A DNA stretch of 64,000 nucleotides from Thalassospira sp. MCCC 1A01428 (GTDB lineage Bacteria > Pseudomonadota > Alphaproteobacteria > Rhodospirillales > Thalassospiraceae): the NCBI RefSeq assembly GCF_002115825.1, contig NZ_JFJZ01000005.1, positions 166,631 to 230,630 of the forward strand, written 5' to 3'. Positions within the stretch are counted from its first letter, which is position 1, and each line of letters opens with the position of its first letter. Position numbers and translations under genes: made by a program. Shown piece after piece: positions 38,811 through 48,117 of this stretch. The notes under the pieces were generated by a model. That model saw only the letters and a program-made list of their open reading frames with translations. It was not told where the DNA came from and made no database searches.

Positions 38811-39803
38811 TTACAAGGTCTTGATCAGCGCAATCACATCATCTTCAACGTCAATGCCGTCTTGTGCAGCCTGCGCACGCGCGCCCTGCCCCCGGCGACC
38901 AGGCAGGCGAACGGCAGGGTCGCTGGCAATTTCGCTGGCCAAATAACCAATACGTTCCAGTGGATTAAATCCAGGTGCGGTTGCCTTGGGGTCTATGGCA
39001 ATAATCATGTGTCCCAACGCAGGCGGTTCGCCCTTGTCATCAAACAGCGACGATGCCTCGTGGGAAAAATGTGCCCCGGTCAACCCGGCTGACAATATTT
39101 CAACCATCAACGCCAAAGCCGCCCCTTTGGCATCCCCTGCGGGCACCATTGTACCGGCAAGGGCGTCATTGGCATCGGTGGTGGGGTTGCCATCACGGTC
39201 CAGCGCCCAGCCTTCGGGAATATCCGATCCCTTTTGTTTGGCAGCCATAATTTTACCGCGTGCGACCTTGGATAAGGCAAGGTCAACCACAATCGGGTCG
39301 CCACCTGGAACCGGGGTGGCAAAAGCCAGCGGGTTGGTGCCATACATCGGGCGCAAGCCACCCCATGGGGCCATTGCCGCCGGGGCATTGGCAACCATAA
39401 TCGCCACCAGCCCCTGCTGGGCAAAACGTTCAACCGTCAACCCCATCACCCCGGCATGGTGCGACCGGCGAATGGACGCCAGGGCAATGCCTTGCGTACG
39501 CACCATTTCGGGTAACTCGGCTACGGCCAGGTCAAGTGCCGGATAGGCAAATCCAAAAGCGGCATCTATCGCCAGAATGCCCGGTGCCGGGCGTGAAAAA
39601 GTCGGGGTAACCTGCCCGTCGGTTTTACCGGCACGGGCCTGTTTGCTATATGCTTCAACCCGGCGCAGGCCATGCCCACCCTGCCCTGCGGCCTCGGCAG
39701 CGACCAGCGCGGTTGCCACCGACGCAGCATTAGACGGGGAAACATTATTGCGAACAAGCGTATCAATTACCAACTGGCGGGCATCAGACAGGGACAAAAG
39801 CAT
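38811..39803 (-). CDS. Ldh family (malate/L-lactate/ureidoglycolate-type) oxidoreductase
   Basis: A 330-residue NAD(P)-dependent oxidoreductase of the Ldh_2 fold, unrelated to classical lactate dehydrogenases. Landmarks: GQGGHGLRRVEAY near residues 36-48, SHHAGVMGLTVERFA near 113-127, and GTNPLAFATPVPGGDPIVVD near 155-174. Members act on 2-oxo acids or cyclic imines (sulfolactate, ureidoglycolate, pyrroline-2-carboxylate and others). Substrate is not readable here. A clear ribosome site (aaggtag) precedes the ATG. It lies upstream of dgoK by 115 bp. Confidence 0.88.
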   Translation of the reverse strand: MLLSLSDARQLVIDTLVRNNVSPSNAASVATALVAAEAAGQGGHGLRRVEAYSKQARAGKTDGQVTPTFSRPAPGILAIDAAFGFAYPALDLAVAELPEMVRTQGIALASIRRSHHAGVMGLTVERFAQQGLVAIMVANAPAAMAPWGGLRPMYGTNPLAFATPVPGGDPIVVDLALSKVARGKIMAAKQKGSDIPEGWALDRDGNPTTDANDALAGTMVPAGDAKGAALALMVEILSAGLTGAHFSHEASSLFDDKGEPPALGHMIIAIDPKATAPGFNPLERIGYLASEIASDPAVRLPGRRGQGARAQAAQDGIDVEDDVIALIKTL

Positions 39804-39965
39804 GTGGGGCTACCTTGGCATGTGGGACAGGCCGCCAATGCCCCCGTAAGCCGGCAACATCTGGCAAACCAAATTCAGTTTCCCCACATTAACCAGTCAC
39901 ACGGATGCCGACCAGCAATGTTTGACAATAAATTCAACAGCTAACCCGTCAACACGCCCGGCCAT

Positions 39966-40544
39966 TCACGGCGCACACCGATCACGCAATTTCAGCTTCG
40001 ATGCTTCCAGAATGTCATCCGACAGGTCGCCATCCCTTACCATACGGGCCAAAATTTGCGCGCCGATCATCTCAGAAATGGCCGATAATGCTTCGGTCCG
40101 GCGGGTTGCCTCGTCCGCTTCGGGCATGACCTTTGCAATCATATCAATCAACTGCTCCAACCCTTCGGAAAAGACGCTTTGCACCCCTTCTCCGTGGCGT
40201 GTTGCATCGGGGGCAAGGGCAGCAAAGGCACAACCGGCACCGGGGTTATCGCGCTGGGATGCGGTCAAATAACGGTCAACCAGGGTGCCAAACGGATCAT
40301 CCGGGTTATTATCAAGCTGCTTTTGCCAGTAAAGCCGGGTTTTATCCAGCGCGGCCCGGCTGGCTTCGGCTTCAAGATCCAGTTTCGATTTGAAATGGCC
40401 GTAAAACCCGCCATGCGTCAGCCCGGCAGCTTTCATGATGTCAACCAAACCAATCCCGTCAAAGCCCTTCTCGCGAAACAGGCGCGATGCGACCTCCAAA
40501 ATCCGGACCCTGTTTTCAGCGGCCTGTTCCCGGCTTACGCGCAT
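39966..40544 (-). CDS. TetR/AcrR family transcriptional regulator
   Basis: A 192-residue regulator with the N-terminal TetR HTH (ILEVASRLFREKGFDGIGLV, then IMKAAGLTHGGFYGHFKSK, residues 14-53) and a helical effector domain with GCAFAALAPDATRHGEG near 103-119. That second motif is common in regulators of the NemR/YxaF type. It starts two bases after the MaoC gene stop, with ggagg within the end of that gene, so the two are co-transcribed. Likely controls its own operon. Confidence 0.92.
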   Translation of the reverse strand: MRVSREQAAENRVRILEVASRLFREKGFDGIGLVDIMKAAGLTHGGFYGHFKSKLDLEAEASRAALDKTRLYWQKQLDNNPDDPFGTLVDRYLTASQRDNPGAGCAFAALAPDATRHGEGVQSVFSEGLEQLIDMIAKVMPEADEATRRTEALSAISEMIGAQILARMVRDGDLSDDILEASKLKLRDRCAP

Positions 40545-40546
40545 GA

Positions 40547-41020
40547 TCAGCCCTCCATTAACGGTTTGCGCGGCACAACAATCGTGGCTTCAAGTTCCTG
40601 CAACACGTCGCCCTTTGCGTTCAGGGTCAGGCTTTTCATCACCACCCGTCCGCGTTCCGGGCGGCTTTTCGACGGTGTAAGCGACATAATTTCACTTTCG
40701 ACATGCAGCACATCGTCAGGCCGGGTGGGGCGTGGCCATTTCACCACAGCATTGCTGCCTATGACGCCACTGGAAAACGGCGTTGATTGCACAATCAGCT
40801 TCATTGTCAACGCCGCGGTATGCCAGCCACTGGCGGCCAGGCCACCAAACAGGGTACCTTTGGCAGCATCGTCATCAAGGTGAAAAGGTTGCGGATCAAA
40901 CTGGCGAGCAAATGATATAATCTGATCGGCATCCAAGGTATGAGTGCCGCTTGAAAATCGCTGTCCCACGGTCAAATCTTCCAGATAAAAACCCGGAGCG
41001 CTTTGATCTTTTTTGGCCAA
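40547..41020 (-). CDS. MaoC family (hot-dog) dehydratase
   Basis: A 157-residue single hot-dog domain protein of the MaoC/R-hydratase type: FYLEDLTVGQRFSSGTHTL near residues 10-28, FARQFDPQPFHLDDDAAKG near 36-54 (with the D-x5-H catalytic pair) and FGGLAASGWHTAA near 57-69. I start at TTG 41020 because ggagga lies seven bases before it; the ATG at 41053 puts that site inside the gene. Probable role: hydration of enoyl-CoA-like substrates. Operon with the TetR gene. Confidence 0.88.
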   Translation of the reverse strand: MAKKDQSAPGFYLEDLTVGQRFSSGTHTLDADQIISFARQFDPQPFHLDDDAAKGTLFGGLAASGWHTAALTMKLIVQSTPFSSGVIGSNAVVKWPRPTRPDDVLHVESEIMSLTPSKSRPERGRVVMKSLTLNAKGDVLQELEATIVVPRKPLMEG

Positions 41021-41191
41021 AATGGGATCCTCCGGCAAATATGCGCGTCGCATTATTCATGACGATCATCATTTTATAGCAAGTCAGCACCACATTTGCA
41101 CGTTCAAAACATGCATACAGGCTACAATCCCGATGTAGCAAACCCTGGAAAACCCGATTGCAATCGACAGGTACCGCCGCCAATGCCGAAA

Positions 41192-41968
41192 TCAGTGATC
41201 GTTACTGTTTTTTTTGCCCCCGCGCAGGGCAAAAACAGCCCCCGCAGCCACCATCAATGCCAGAACAGTCCAGGTGATGGCATAAATCAGATGACTGTTA
41301 TGAAACGTAATTTGCGTCAAACCGCCCAATGGTAATCCGCCGGGGTTTTTGCTGTTATCGGCATCAATGAAATACGGGGCAACGTTGGCCGGGTCCAGAC
41401 CATGAAACTGCGCCATGGCCTTCACATCGCGCGAATACCAGCGATTATCTTGTGGCACGTTATCGCGCAGCGCGGTTCCACCGGCCTCGTTCATTCGCAA
41501 CAGGCCGGTTACGGTAACAACACCGTCCGGTTGGCCTTGCTGGCGTGTTGCGGCATCCTTACGGTCTGTTGGCACAAAACCCCGGTTAACCATAACAATG
41601 GTGCCGCTGTCATCGCGCACCATTGGTGTCATCACCCAATATCCCGCACCATAATCGGTCGCTGCGTAAACAACTGTTTCCTGATCATTCAGGAAATGAC
41701 CGGTTACGCGAACATGACGATATTCGTCGTCTTCAGCATTAATTTCGGCCCACTGTGCCCGACCGGGGGCCGTTTGTGCCGGGGCGGCCACCCGTGTTGT
41801 CACCCGGTCAATCAGGTCCAGCTTCCAGGCCCGTCTTTCAACCTGCCACACCGCCAGGGCAACAAAACCGCAAAACAGAATCAGGGCAATAACCCCAATC
41901 ACGATCCGCGCGGTTAAGGACCGCTGCGTCGACGGCCCGGAAGACACGGAAGATGATGGTTGTGACAT
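41192..41968 (-). CDS. SURF1 family cytochrome oxidase assembly protein
   Basis: A 258-residue membrane protein with helices near the N-terminus (about 21-43) and C-terminus (about 232-250) and a periplasmic domain between. SURF1 signatures are WQVERRAWKLDLIDRV near residues 43-58, HFLNDQETVVYA, VMVNRGFVPTDRKD, and NSHLIYAITWTVLAL at the end. SURF1 helps insert haem into haem-copper oxidases. It lies downstream of cyoABCD on the same strand, but a terminator separates them, so it may have its own promoter. Confidence 0.93.
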   Translation of the reverse strand: MSQPSSSVSSGPSTQRSLTARIVIGVIALILFCGFVALAVWQVERRAWKLDLIDRVTTRVAAPAQTAPGRAQWAEINAEDDEYRHVRVTGHFLNDQETVVYAATDYGAGYWVMTPMVRDDSGTIVMVNRGFVPTDRKDAATRQQGQPDGVVTVTGLLRMNEAGGTALRDNVPQDNRWYSRDVKAMAQFHGLDPANVAPYFIDADNSKNPGGLPLGGLTQITFHNSHLIYAITWTVLALMVAAGAVFALRGGKKNSNDH

Positions 41969-42002
41969 CAGACAACACTTTCAATTGGCAACCGATAACG
42001 TA

Positions 42003-42038
42003 ACAAAAAAGGCGCGCCAGGTTCCCCCGCCGCGCCTT
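42003..42038 (-). terminator. Intrinsic terminator of cyoABCD
   Basis: On the minus strand: stem aaggcgcg/cgcgcctt with a 14-nt loop, followed by six T. It lies between cyoD and the SURF1 gene. Confidence 0.75.
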
Positions 42039-42058
42039 GAATTTCAAAACCGTGCCGA

Positions 42059-42460
42059 TTAAGGCATGGTTTTCATCATGCCTTCGGTCATGGCGGGCAT
42101 CATGTTGGTATTCAAATGATACATCACCCACAAGGAACCGCTAATGGCAATCGCCACAATCACGATGGTAAAGATCAGGGCCAACATGGTCCAGCCACCT
42201 TCGGATTTGCTGTTCATATGCAGGAAGTAAACCATGTGAACCACAATCTGCACCACGGCCAGCAACATCACCGCAAGGGCGGTTGCCGTCGGGCTTGACA
42301 GGACATCGGCCATCACCAGCCAGAACGGAATCGCCGTCAGGATAACCGACAGGATAAACCCTGTCATATACCCCTTGAACGAACCATGTCCTTCGGTTTC
42401 GCCGTGGCCATGATCATGTCCGTCATGCCCGTGGGAATGTTCAGTTGCGTGCGAGGTCAT
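42059..42460 (-). CDS. cyoD: Cytochrome o ubiquinol oxidase subunit IV
   Basis: A 133-residue small subunit with three membrane helices (GFILSVILTAIPFWLVMAD near 32-50, the next near 55-75 and AIFTIVIVAIAISGSLWVMY-like end region). VQIVVHMVYFLHM near 70-82 is the family motif. The first 25 residues are very histidine-rich (TEHSHGHDGHDHGHGETEGH), an extension resembling a metal-binding tail. It overlaps the cyoC stop by four bases and is the last gene before the terminator. Confidence 0.93.
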   Translation of the reverse strand: MTSHATEHSHGHDGHDHGHGETEGHGSFKGYMTGFILSVILTAIPFWLVMADVLSSPTATALAVMLLAVVQIVVHMVYFLHMNSKSEGGWTMLALIFTIVIVAIAISGSLWVMYHLNTNMMPAMTEGMMKTMP

Positions 42461-43080
42461 CCCAGAACTCCCATCAGATAGACGAATGAAAACACCCCGA
42501 TCCAGATCACATCCAGGAAGTGCCAGAACAGGCTAAGGCACATCAGGCGGCGTTTGTTTTCCGCACCCAGGCCATATTTGCCAACCTGAACCATCAGCGT
42601 AATCAACCAGATAATACCGACCGTTACGTGAGTTCCGTGGGTGCCAACCAGGGTAAAGAAAGACGACAGGAACGCGCTGCGCTGCGGGCCGGCCCCTTCC
42701 ATAATCATGTGCGAAAACTCGTACAGTTCGAGCCCGACGAAAGCCGCACCAAACAGCCCGGTAATACCAAGCCAGACCAGTGTTGCCTGCTTTTTGTCCT
42801 TTTCCATCGCCAGCATGGCAAAGCCATAGGTGATGGACGAAAACAGAAGCATCGAGGTGTTGATCGCGACCAGCGGCAAATCAAATAGCTGCTGCGGGCC
42901 GGGCCCGGCCGCATAATTGCGACCAAGCACCCCGTGGGTTGCGAACAGGACCGCAAAGATGAGGCAATCGCTCATCAGATAGATCCAGAATCCAAGCATC
43001 GTGCTGCTTGGCGCGTGCGGTTCTTCCTTGGCAAGGAAGACCGGCGTTTGCGTTTCATGAACGGCGGTTTGCGTAGCCAT
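42457..43080 (-). CDS. cyoC: Cytochrome o ubiquinol oxidase subunit III
   Basis: A 207-residue subunit III with five predicted helices. Family landmarks: LGFWIYLMSDCLIFAVLFAT near residues 30-49, the SSITYGFAMLAM region near 82 and FTLVGTHGTHVTVGIIWL near 142-159, then FWHFLDVIWIGVFSFVYLMG at the end. It follows cyoB after 10 bp and overlaps cyoD. The oxidase couples quinol oxidation to proton pumping. Confidence 0.95.
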   Translation of the reverse strand: MATQTAVHETQTPVFLAKEEPHAPSSTMLGFWIYLMSDCLIFAVLFATHGVLGRNYAAGPGPQQLFDLPLVAINTSMLLFSSITYGFAMLAMEKDKKQATLVWLGITGLFGAAFVGLELYEFSHMIMEGAGPQRSAFLSSFFTLVGTHGTHVTVGIIWLITLMVQVGKYGLGAENKRRLMCLSLFWHFLDVIWIGVFSFVYLMGVLG

Positions 43081-43090
43081 TATCGAGTTC

Positions 43091-45094
43091 TCACGCCTGT
43101 TTTGCCAGAAGCTTGGTACGTGCTTCTTCGGTCTCGATCACTTCTTCCGCAGGAATGTGGAAGTCACGGTCGTAATTGAACGAATGCCCGATGGCGACAG
43201 CGATCATGCCGACAAATGCCAGGATGGCAAGCCACCACATATGCCAGACCATGCCAAAGCCAAGTGCCACAGCCAGGGCGGCAATAATGGCCCCCGTCCC
43301 CGTGCCTTTCGGCATGTGGATGGATTTAAAGCCTTCGGTCGGACGGACAAAGCCACGCTGTTTCATATCCCACCACGCATCATGGTCATAAACCACAGGC
43401 GTGAAAGCATAGTTATATTCAGGCGGCGGCGAGGAAGTTGACCATTCAAGGGTCCGGCCATGCCAGGGGTCACCGGTTTCATCGCGCAACTTGTCGCGGC
43501 GCATGACACTGACAACCAGCTGAATAACGAAAGACCCAATGCCACAGGCGATCAACACAGCACCAAAGGCCGCAATAACAAACCAGATCTGCAATGACGG
43601 ATCATCGAAATGGTTCAGGCGGCGGGTAACGCCCATCAGGCCCAGAACATAAAGCGGCATGAACGCGAAATAGAAGCCGATGAACCAGAACCAGAACGAC
43701 ATTTTGCCCCAGAACGGATCAAGTTTGAAACCGAACGCTTTCGGGAACCAGTAGGTGATACCGGCGAAAACACCGAACACCACGCCACCAATGATCACGT
43801 TATGGAAATGCGCAATCAGGAACAGGCTGTTGTGCAACACAAAGTCAGCCGGCGGAACAGCCAGAAGAACACCGGTCATGCCACCGATCACAAAGGTAAG
43901 CATGAAGCCGATGGTCCACAGCATTGGTACTTCAAACCGGATGCGGCCCTTATACATGGTAAACAGCCAGTTGAACATTTTCGCGCCCGTCGGGATCGAA
44001 ATGATCATGGTGGTGATACCAAAGAACGAGTTCACGCTCGCCCCGGAACCCATGGTGAAGAAGTGATGCAGCCAAACCAGATAGGACAGGATCGTGATCA
44101 CCACGGTCGCATAGACCATCGAGCTATAGCCAAACAGACGCTTGCCGCAGAAAGTTGCAACGATTTCTGAAAATACACCAAAGCAGGGCAGGATCAGAAT
44201 GTACACCTCGGGGTGACCCCAGATCCAGATCAGGTTGATATACATCATCACGTTGCCGCCCATATCATTGGTAAAGAAATGGGTGCCGACATAACGGTCA
44301 AGGGAAAGCAGAACCAGAACAGCGGTCAAAACCGGGAACGCGGCCACGATCAGAACGTTGGTGCAAAGTGCGGTCCAGGTGAAAACCGGCATTTTCATCA
44401 TCGACATGCCAGGCGCGCGCATTTTAACAATCGTCGCGATCAGGTTAACCCCGGAAAGCAGGGTCCCCAGACCGGCGATTTGCAAGCCCCAGATGTAATA
44501 ATCAACGCCAACGCCGGGGCTATGCGAAATATCGGATAGCGGCGGATAAGCCAGCCAGCCGGTTTTTGCAAATTCACCAACAAACAGCGAAATCATGATG
44601 ATGATCGCGCCAGCAGCCGTCATCCAGAAGCTGAAATTGTTCAGATACGGGAAGGAAACGTCGCGGGCACCAATTTGCAGCGGCACAACAAAGTTCATCA
44701 AACCGGTGACGAACGGCATCGCGGCAAAGAAAATCATAATCACGCCATGTGCGGTAAACACCTGGTCATAATGGTGCGGCGGCAAAAACCCTTGCGAGTC
44801 GCCAAACGCCATGGCTTGCTGCGCACGCATCATCAGTGCGTCGGAAAAACCGCGCAACAGCATGATCAGGCCCAGAATGATATACATCACGCCGATCTTT
44901 TTATGATCAACGCTGGTAATCCATTCCTGCCACAAATAGGTCCATTTACCGAAATACGTGATCGCGCCCAGAACAGCCAGGCCGCCAAGCACGACACCAA
45001 TAAATGTCACGACCAGAATTGGTTCGTGATAGGGGAATGAATCAAGGGAAAGCCGACCAAAGATCAACTTTAACAGATCCGGATTTGAAGGCAT
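43091..45094 (-). CDS. cyoB: Cytochrome o ubiquinol oxidase subunit I
   Basis: The 667-residue catalytic subunit, carrying the low-spin haem, the haem-CuB centre and the proton channels. Visible: [20 protein letters not shown] near residues 109-128 (haem-ligand histidine), [15 protein letters not shown] near 291-305 (CuB His and cross-linked Tyr), WLHHFFTMG near 341-349 (CuB His-His), and [17 protein letters not shown] near 426-442 (haem histidines). Length matches E. coli CyoB. A ribosome site aagaag precedes the ATG, just after an intercistronic hairpin. Confidence 0.97.
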   Translation of the reverse strand: MPSNPDLLKLIFGRLSLDSFPYHEPILVVTFIGVVLGGLAVLGAITYFGKWTYLWQEWITSVDHKKIGVMYIILGLIMLLRGFSDALMMRAQQAMAFGDSQGFLPPHHYDQVFTAHGVIMIFFAAMPFVTGLMNFVVPLQIGARDVSFPYLNNFSFWMTAAGAIIIMISLFVGEFAKTGWLAYPPLSDISHSPGVGVDYYIWGLQIAGLGTLLSGVNLIATIVKMRAPGMSMMKMPVFTWTALCTNVLIVAAFPVLTAVLVLLSLDRYVGTHFFTNDMGGNVMMYINLIWIWGHPEVYILILPCFGVFSEIVATFCGKRLFGYSSMVYATVVITILSYLVWLHHFFTMGSGASVNSFFGITTMIISIPTGAKMFNWLFTMYKGRIRFEVPMLWTIGFMLTFVIGGMTGVLLAVPPADFVLHNSLFLIAHFHNVIIGGVVFGVFAGITYWFPKAFGFKLDPFWGKMSFWFWFIGFYFAFMPLYVLGLMGVTRRLNHFDDPSLQIWFVIAAFGAVLIACGIGSFVIQLVVSVMRRDKLRDETGDPWHGRTLEWSTSSPPPEYNYAFTPVVYDHDAWWDMKQRGFVRPTEGFKSIHMPKGTGTGAIIAALAVALGFGMVWHMWWLAILAFVGMIAVAIGHSFNYDRDFHIPAEEVIETEEARTKLLAKQA

Positions 45095-45115
45095 CGGTTT
45101 ACTCTTCTTTTCAAT

Positions 45116-45138
45116 TCGGCTGTGCCAGGCACAGCCGA
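45116..45138 (-). other. Perfect hairpin in the cyoA-cyoB intercistronic gap
   Basis: tcggctgtgcc/ggcacagccga, 11 complementary bases around a single central base (in practice a small loop). No T-run follows, so it is more likely an mRNA processing or stabilising element than a terminator. Confidence 0.6.
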
Positions 45139-45169
45139 CAAGGTCCGATAAACTAGGATCGCGGTTCGA

Positions 45170-46270
45170 TCAGGGCTTCGCAGCGTCACTGCCATTTTCA
45201 GGCATATCCGCCATCGGCTCGCCCGGGGCAGCATGACCGTCATGGTTCATTCCGGCCATCGGTTCGCTTTCGGCAGCGTGGTCCCCGTGCGACATCGCAT
45301 CGTGGGACATGCCCTCCATCGGCGCTTCCATGCCCGAATGTTCACCATGGGACATATGGCCGCCCTTGGCATCGATCATCATCATCTCGTTCATGCACAT
45401 CTTGGACGTATCAACGCACATGTTAACCACAGCATTAAACAATTCCGGGTCGACGTGACTATAATAATGTACCGGCTCCGCCGTGGTCGGCTTAGCCAGG
45501 TCCAGATATTGCGCACGACCAAGGTCGCCTTCCCCGTCTGACTTTACCTTGGCAACCCAGTTGTCAAAGTCAGCCTGCTTCATGCCATGAAACTTGAAAT
45601 GCATGTCCGAAAAGCCAGCCCCGCTATAGTTTGCAGAGAAGCCCTTATAGACGCCTTCCTTGTTGATCACGGCGTGCAGCTTGGTTTCCATGCCCGCCAT
45701 CGAATAAATCTGACCGGCAAGGGCAGGAATATAGAACGAGTTCATAATCGACGAGGACGTGATTTTGAAGTTGATCGGAACGTCAATCGGCGCTGCCAGC
45801 TCGTTAACTGTCGCAATGCCCAGTTCCGGATAGATGAACAGCCATTTCCAGTTCATCGAAACGACTTCAACGGTCAGCGGCTTCATTTCCTGTGTAACAG
45901 GCCGCGCCTCATCAAGCCGGGCAAGAGGACGATACGGATCAAGCGCATGCGTGCTAACCCAGGTGATCGCGCCCAACGCAATAATAATAAGCAACGGCGC
46001 GGACCAAATAATCACTTCAAGACGGGTGGAATGGTGCCAATCGGGTTCGTATTCCGCGTCTTTGTTTGACTGACGGTATTTCCAGGCAAAAAACACAGTC
46101 AATGCCATCACCGGAATGATGATGATGAGCATGAGAATGCTGGAGACAATAATCAGGTCGCGTTGCTGCACCGCAACGTCGCCCGAGGGGTGCATCACAA
46201 CCAGATTGCATCCGTTTAACAGAAGCAAAAGAGGTGCAATCAGCAGGCCGCGTGAAAGTTTTGATGACAT
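45170..46270 (-). CDS. cyoA: Cytochrome o ubiquinol oxidase subunit II with Met/His-rich tail
   Basis: A 366-residue lipoprotein subunit II. I start at MSSKLSRGLL (46270): the signal has lipobox L-N-G-C21, followed by helices at about 39-65 and 85-105. The cupredoxin-like domain has MNWKWLFIYPELGIATVNEL near 150-169. The CuA cysteine pair is absent, as in quinol oxidases. Residues 306-366 form an unusual tail with nine Met and seven His in MSHGEHSG, GMSHDAMSHGDH, and GMNHDGH repeats. First gene of cyoABCD; divergent from an MFS gene. Confidence 0.95.
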   Translation of the reverse strand: MSSKLSRGLLIAPLLLLLNGCNLVVMHPSGDVAVQQRDLIIVSSILMLIIIIPVMALTVFFAWKYRQSNKDAEYEPDWHHSTRLEVIIWSAPLLIIIALGAITWVSTHALDPYRPLARLDEARPVTQEMKPLTVEVVSMNWKWLFIYPELGIATVNELAAPIDVPINFKITSSSIMNSFYIPALAGQIYSMAGMETKLHAVINKEGVYKGFSANYSGAGFSDMHFKFHGMKQADFDNWVAKVKSDGEGDLGRAQYLDLAKPTTAEPVHYYSHVDPELFNAVVNMCVDTSKMCMNEMMMIDAKGGHMSHGEHSGMEAPMEGMSHDAMSHGDHAAESEPMAGMNHDGHAAPGEPMADMPENGSDAAKP

Positions 46271-46664
46271 ACGCTTGATCTTTTGACCAGTCTCAGGACG
46301 AGACCATTTGCAAACAAAACAGCAATATCCGCATTGCGCCCCAAGAGCCCCAATCACGTCAATTGCCTGTCGTTCCCGGATTCAGTTTCAAAAACAAGAC
46401 GGTAAAATACCGCCATGTCTGACGAAAATTAAGCTGGTCAAATTCCAACCAGTGCCCGGATTGCTACATCCGACCGCCAATTTTGTCAACCCCGACACCC
46501 CAGCTTTTCCGCCACATTTGCCATGCCTCTGCGTCATAAGTCACATTCCCAATCAAGAGGCGATTTGACACCAATGCTTTACAGGCTCATAGTTGTTCTA
46601 AGACCAATTCCAAATCTGGCTTTGACCCAACCATAAAGGTCATAAAACACAAAGGGAGGGGTAT
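46271..46664. other. Divergent promoter region between cyoA and the MFS gene
   Basis: 394 bp with no supported gene. A dyad gtctc-aggac-gagac (46290-46304) lies 20-34 bases before the cyoA start codon and could be an operator or leader hairpin. Promoters for both directions must lie here, but I cannot assign boxes with confidence. Confidence 0.5.
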
Positions 46665-48005
46665 ATGAGTTATCCCAGTCAGTCTTACGCAGCGGCGTCC
46701 TCCTCACAACTCGAGCGTGATGTTCGCCAGCTTTCAACGCGTACCCAGGTCGACCCCGGCAAGATAGCTTTGGGTGTCATTATTGGTCGCACGTCGGAAT
46801 TTTTCGACTTTTTCACATATTGCATTGCAGCAGTAATTGTATTTCCCCGCCTACTGTTCCCGGCATACGATCCGGTTACCGCGACGCTTTATTCCTTCGC
46901 TATTTTTTCGCTCGCCTTTATTGCCCGTCCGGCAGGCTCGCTTTTGTTTATGGCGGTTGACCGGCGCTATGGCCGGGGTGCGAAACTCACAGTTGCAATG
47001 TTCCTGCTTGGTGGTTCCACCGTCGCCATTGCCTTTATTCCCAGTTATGAAAGCGCTGGCGTATTGGGTATTTACCTGCTTTGCGCGTTCCGTTTTGCCC
47101 AGGGTCTTGCCCTTGGCGGCGCATGGGATGGCCTGGCATCTCTTCTGGCACTCAACGCACCACAAAACCGCAAGGGCTGGTACGCGATGATGCCTCAACT
47201 GGGCGCGCCACTGGGCTTTATTGTGGCAGCCGGGCTGTTTGCCTACTTCCTGATGACGTTAAGTGATGCCGATTTTATCGACTGGGGCTGGCGTTATGCC
47301 TTCTTTGTCGCCTTTGCGATTAATGTTGTCGCTTTGTTTGCCCGCCTGCGCCTGGTGGCAACCACCGAATTTGGTCATCTGCTTGATCAAAACGAACTTC
47401 AGGCCGTACGCGTCACCGACACGTTCAAGGTTCATGGCCGCACCATTTTGCTCGGCGCCTTCCTGCCACTGGCAAGCTATGCCCTGTTCCATCTGGTCAC
47501 CGTGTTTCCGCTAAGCTGGGTCAGCCTTTATACCGACCATTCCGTTGGGCGGTTTCTGATTGTTCAGCTTGTTGGCGCGGTTATCGGTATGGGCACCATT
47601 GCCGCATCGGGTATTATTGCCGACCGTATTGGCCGCCGCAAGCTGCTGGGCATTTGTGCCGTTGTTATTGGCCTTGGCAGTTTTGCCGCTCCGTTCCTTT
47701 ACGAAGCGGGCGCAATTGGCGAAGACATCATTGTGCTGGGCGGTTTTGCCATTCTCGGCCTGTCCTTTGGTCAGGCAGCGGGGGCGCTGGCATCAAACTT
47801 CCGCCAGCAATATCGCTATACCGGGTCGGCCATCACCTCTGACCTTGCCTGGTTGATCGGGGCTGGTTTTGCGCCGCTGGTTGCCCTGTTCCTGTGTGAT
47901 CGCTTTGGTCTGATCATGGTCGGTGCCTATTTGCTGTCTGGTGCGATCTGCACGTTGATTGCGCTTTATTTCAACAAACAGATGGTTGAAACCCAGGCTG
48001 ACTAG
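46665..48005 (+). CDS. MFS transporter, metabolite:H+ symporter type
   Basis: A 446-residue MFS protein with about 12 helices. IIGRTSEFFDFFTYCIAAVIV near residues 39-59, FIARPAGSLLFMAVDRRYGR near 86-105 and RFAQGLALGGAWDGLASLLAL near 142-162 match the metabolite:H+ symporter family, whose members carry organic acids, betaine or proline; in the third motif GGAWDG replaces the more usual GGEWGG. A strong ribosome site (gggagggg) precedes the ATG. Substrate is unknown. Single gene, divergent from cyoA. Confidence 0.9.
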   Translation: MSYPSQSYAAASSSQLERDVRQLSTRTQVDPGKIALGVIIGRTSEFFDFFTYCIAAVIVFPRLLFPAYDPVTATLYSFAIFSLAFIARPAGSLLFMAVDRRYGRGAKLTVAMFLLGGSTVAIAFIPSYESAGVLGIYLLCAFRFAQGLALGGAWDGLASLLALNAPQNRKGWYAMMPQLGAPLGFIVAAGLFAYFLMTLSDADFIDWGWRYAFFVAFAINVVALFARLRLVATTEFGHLLDQNELQAVRVTDTFKVHGRTILLGAFLPLASYALFHLVTVFPLSWVSLYTDHSVGRFLIVQLVGAVIGMGTIAASGIIADRIGRRKLLGICAVVIGLGSFAAPFLYEAGAIGEDIIVLGGFAILGLSFGQAAGALASNFRQQYRYTGSAITSDLAWLIGAGFAPLVALFLCDRFGLIMVGAYLLSGAICTLIALYFNKQMVETQAD

Positions 48006-48038
48006 CCACACAATGCCAACCGGCATATATTGATAAAT

Positions 48039-48072
48039 AAAGGGCGGCATCACATTGATGCTGCCCTTTGTT
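48039..48072. terminator. Terminator between MFS and chemoreceptor genes
   Basis: 14-bp stem (one G-U) aaagggcggcatca/tgatgctgcccttt with a 3-nt loop. The T-rich side is better on the minus strand (tttatttatc), so it chiefly ends the chemoreceptor transcript. Confidence 0.75.
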
Positions 48073-48117
48073 ATATGGCAAATTCGCATAGGCCAGCCTC
48101 AAACAGCAAACCACTAG

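Noticed and set aside
45121..45170. tRNA-like ggttcgatc near the end of cyoA
   Set aside because: No cloverleaf can be built around it; the sequence is explained by the cyoA 3' end and the adjacent hairpin.
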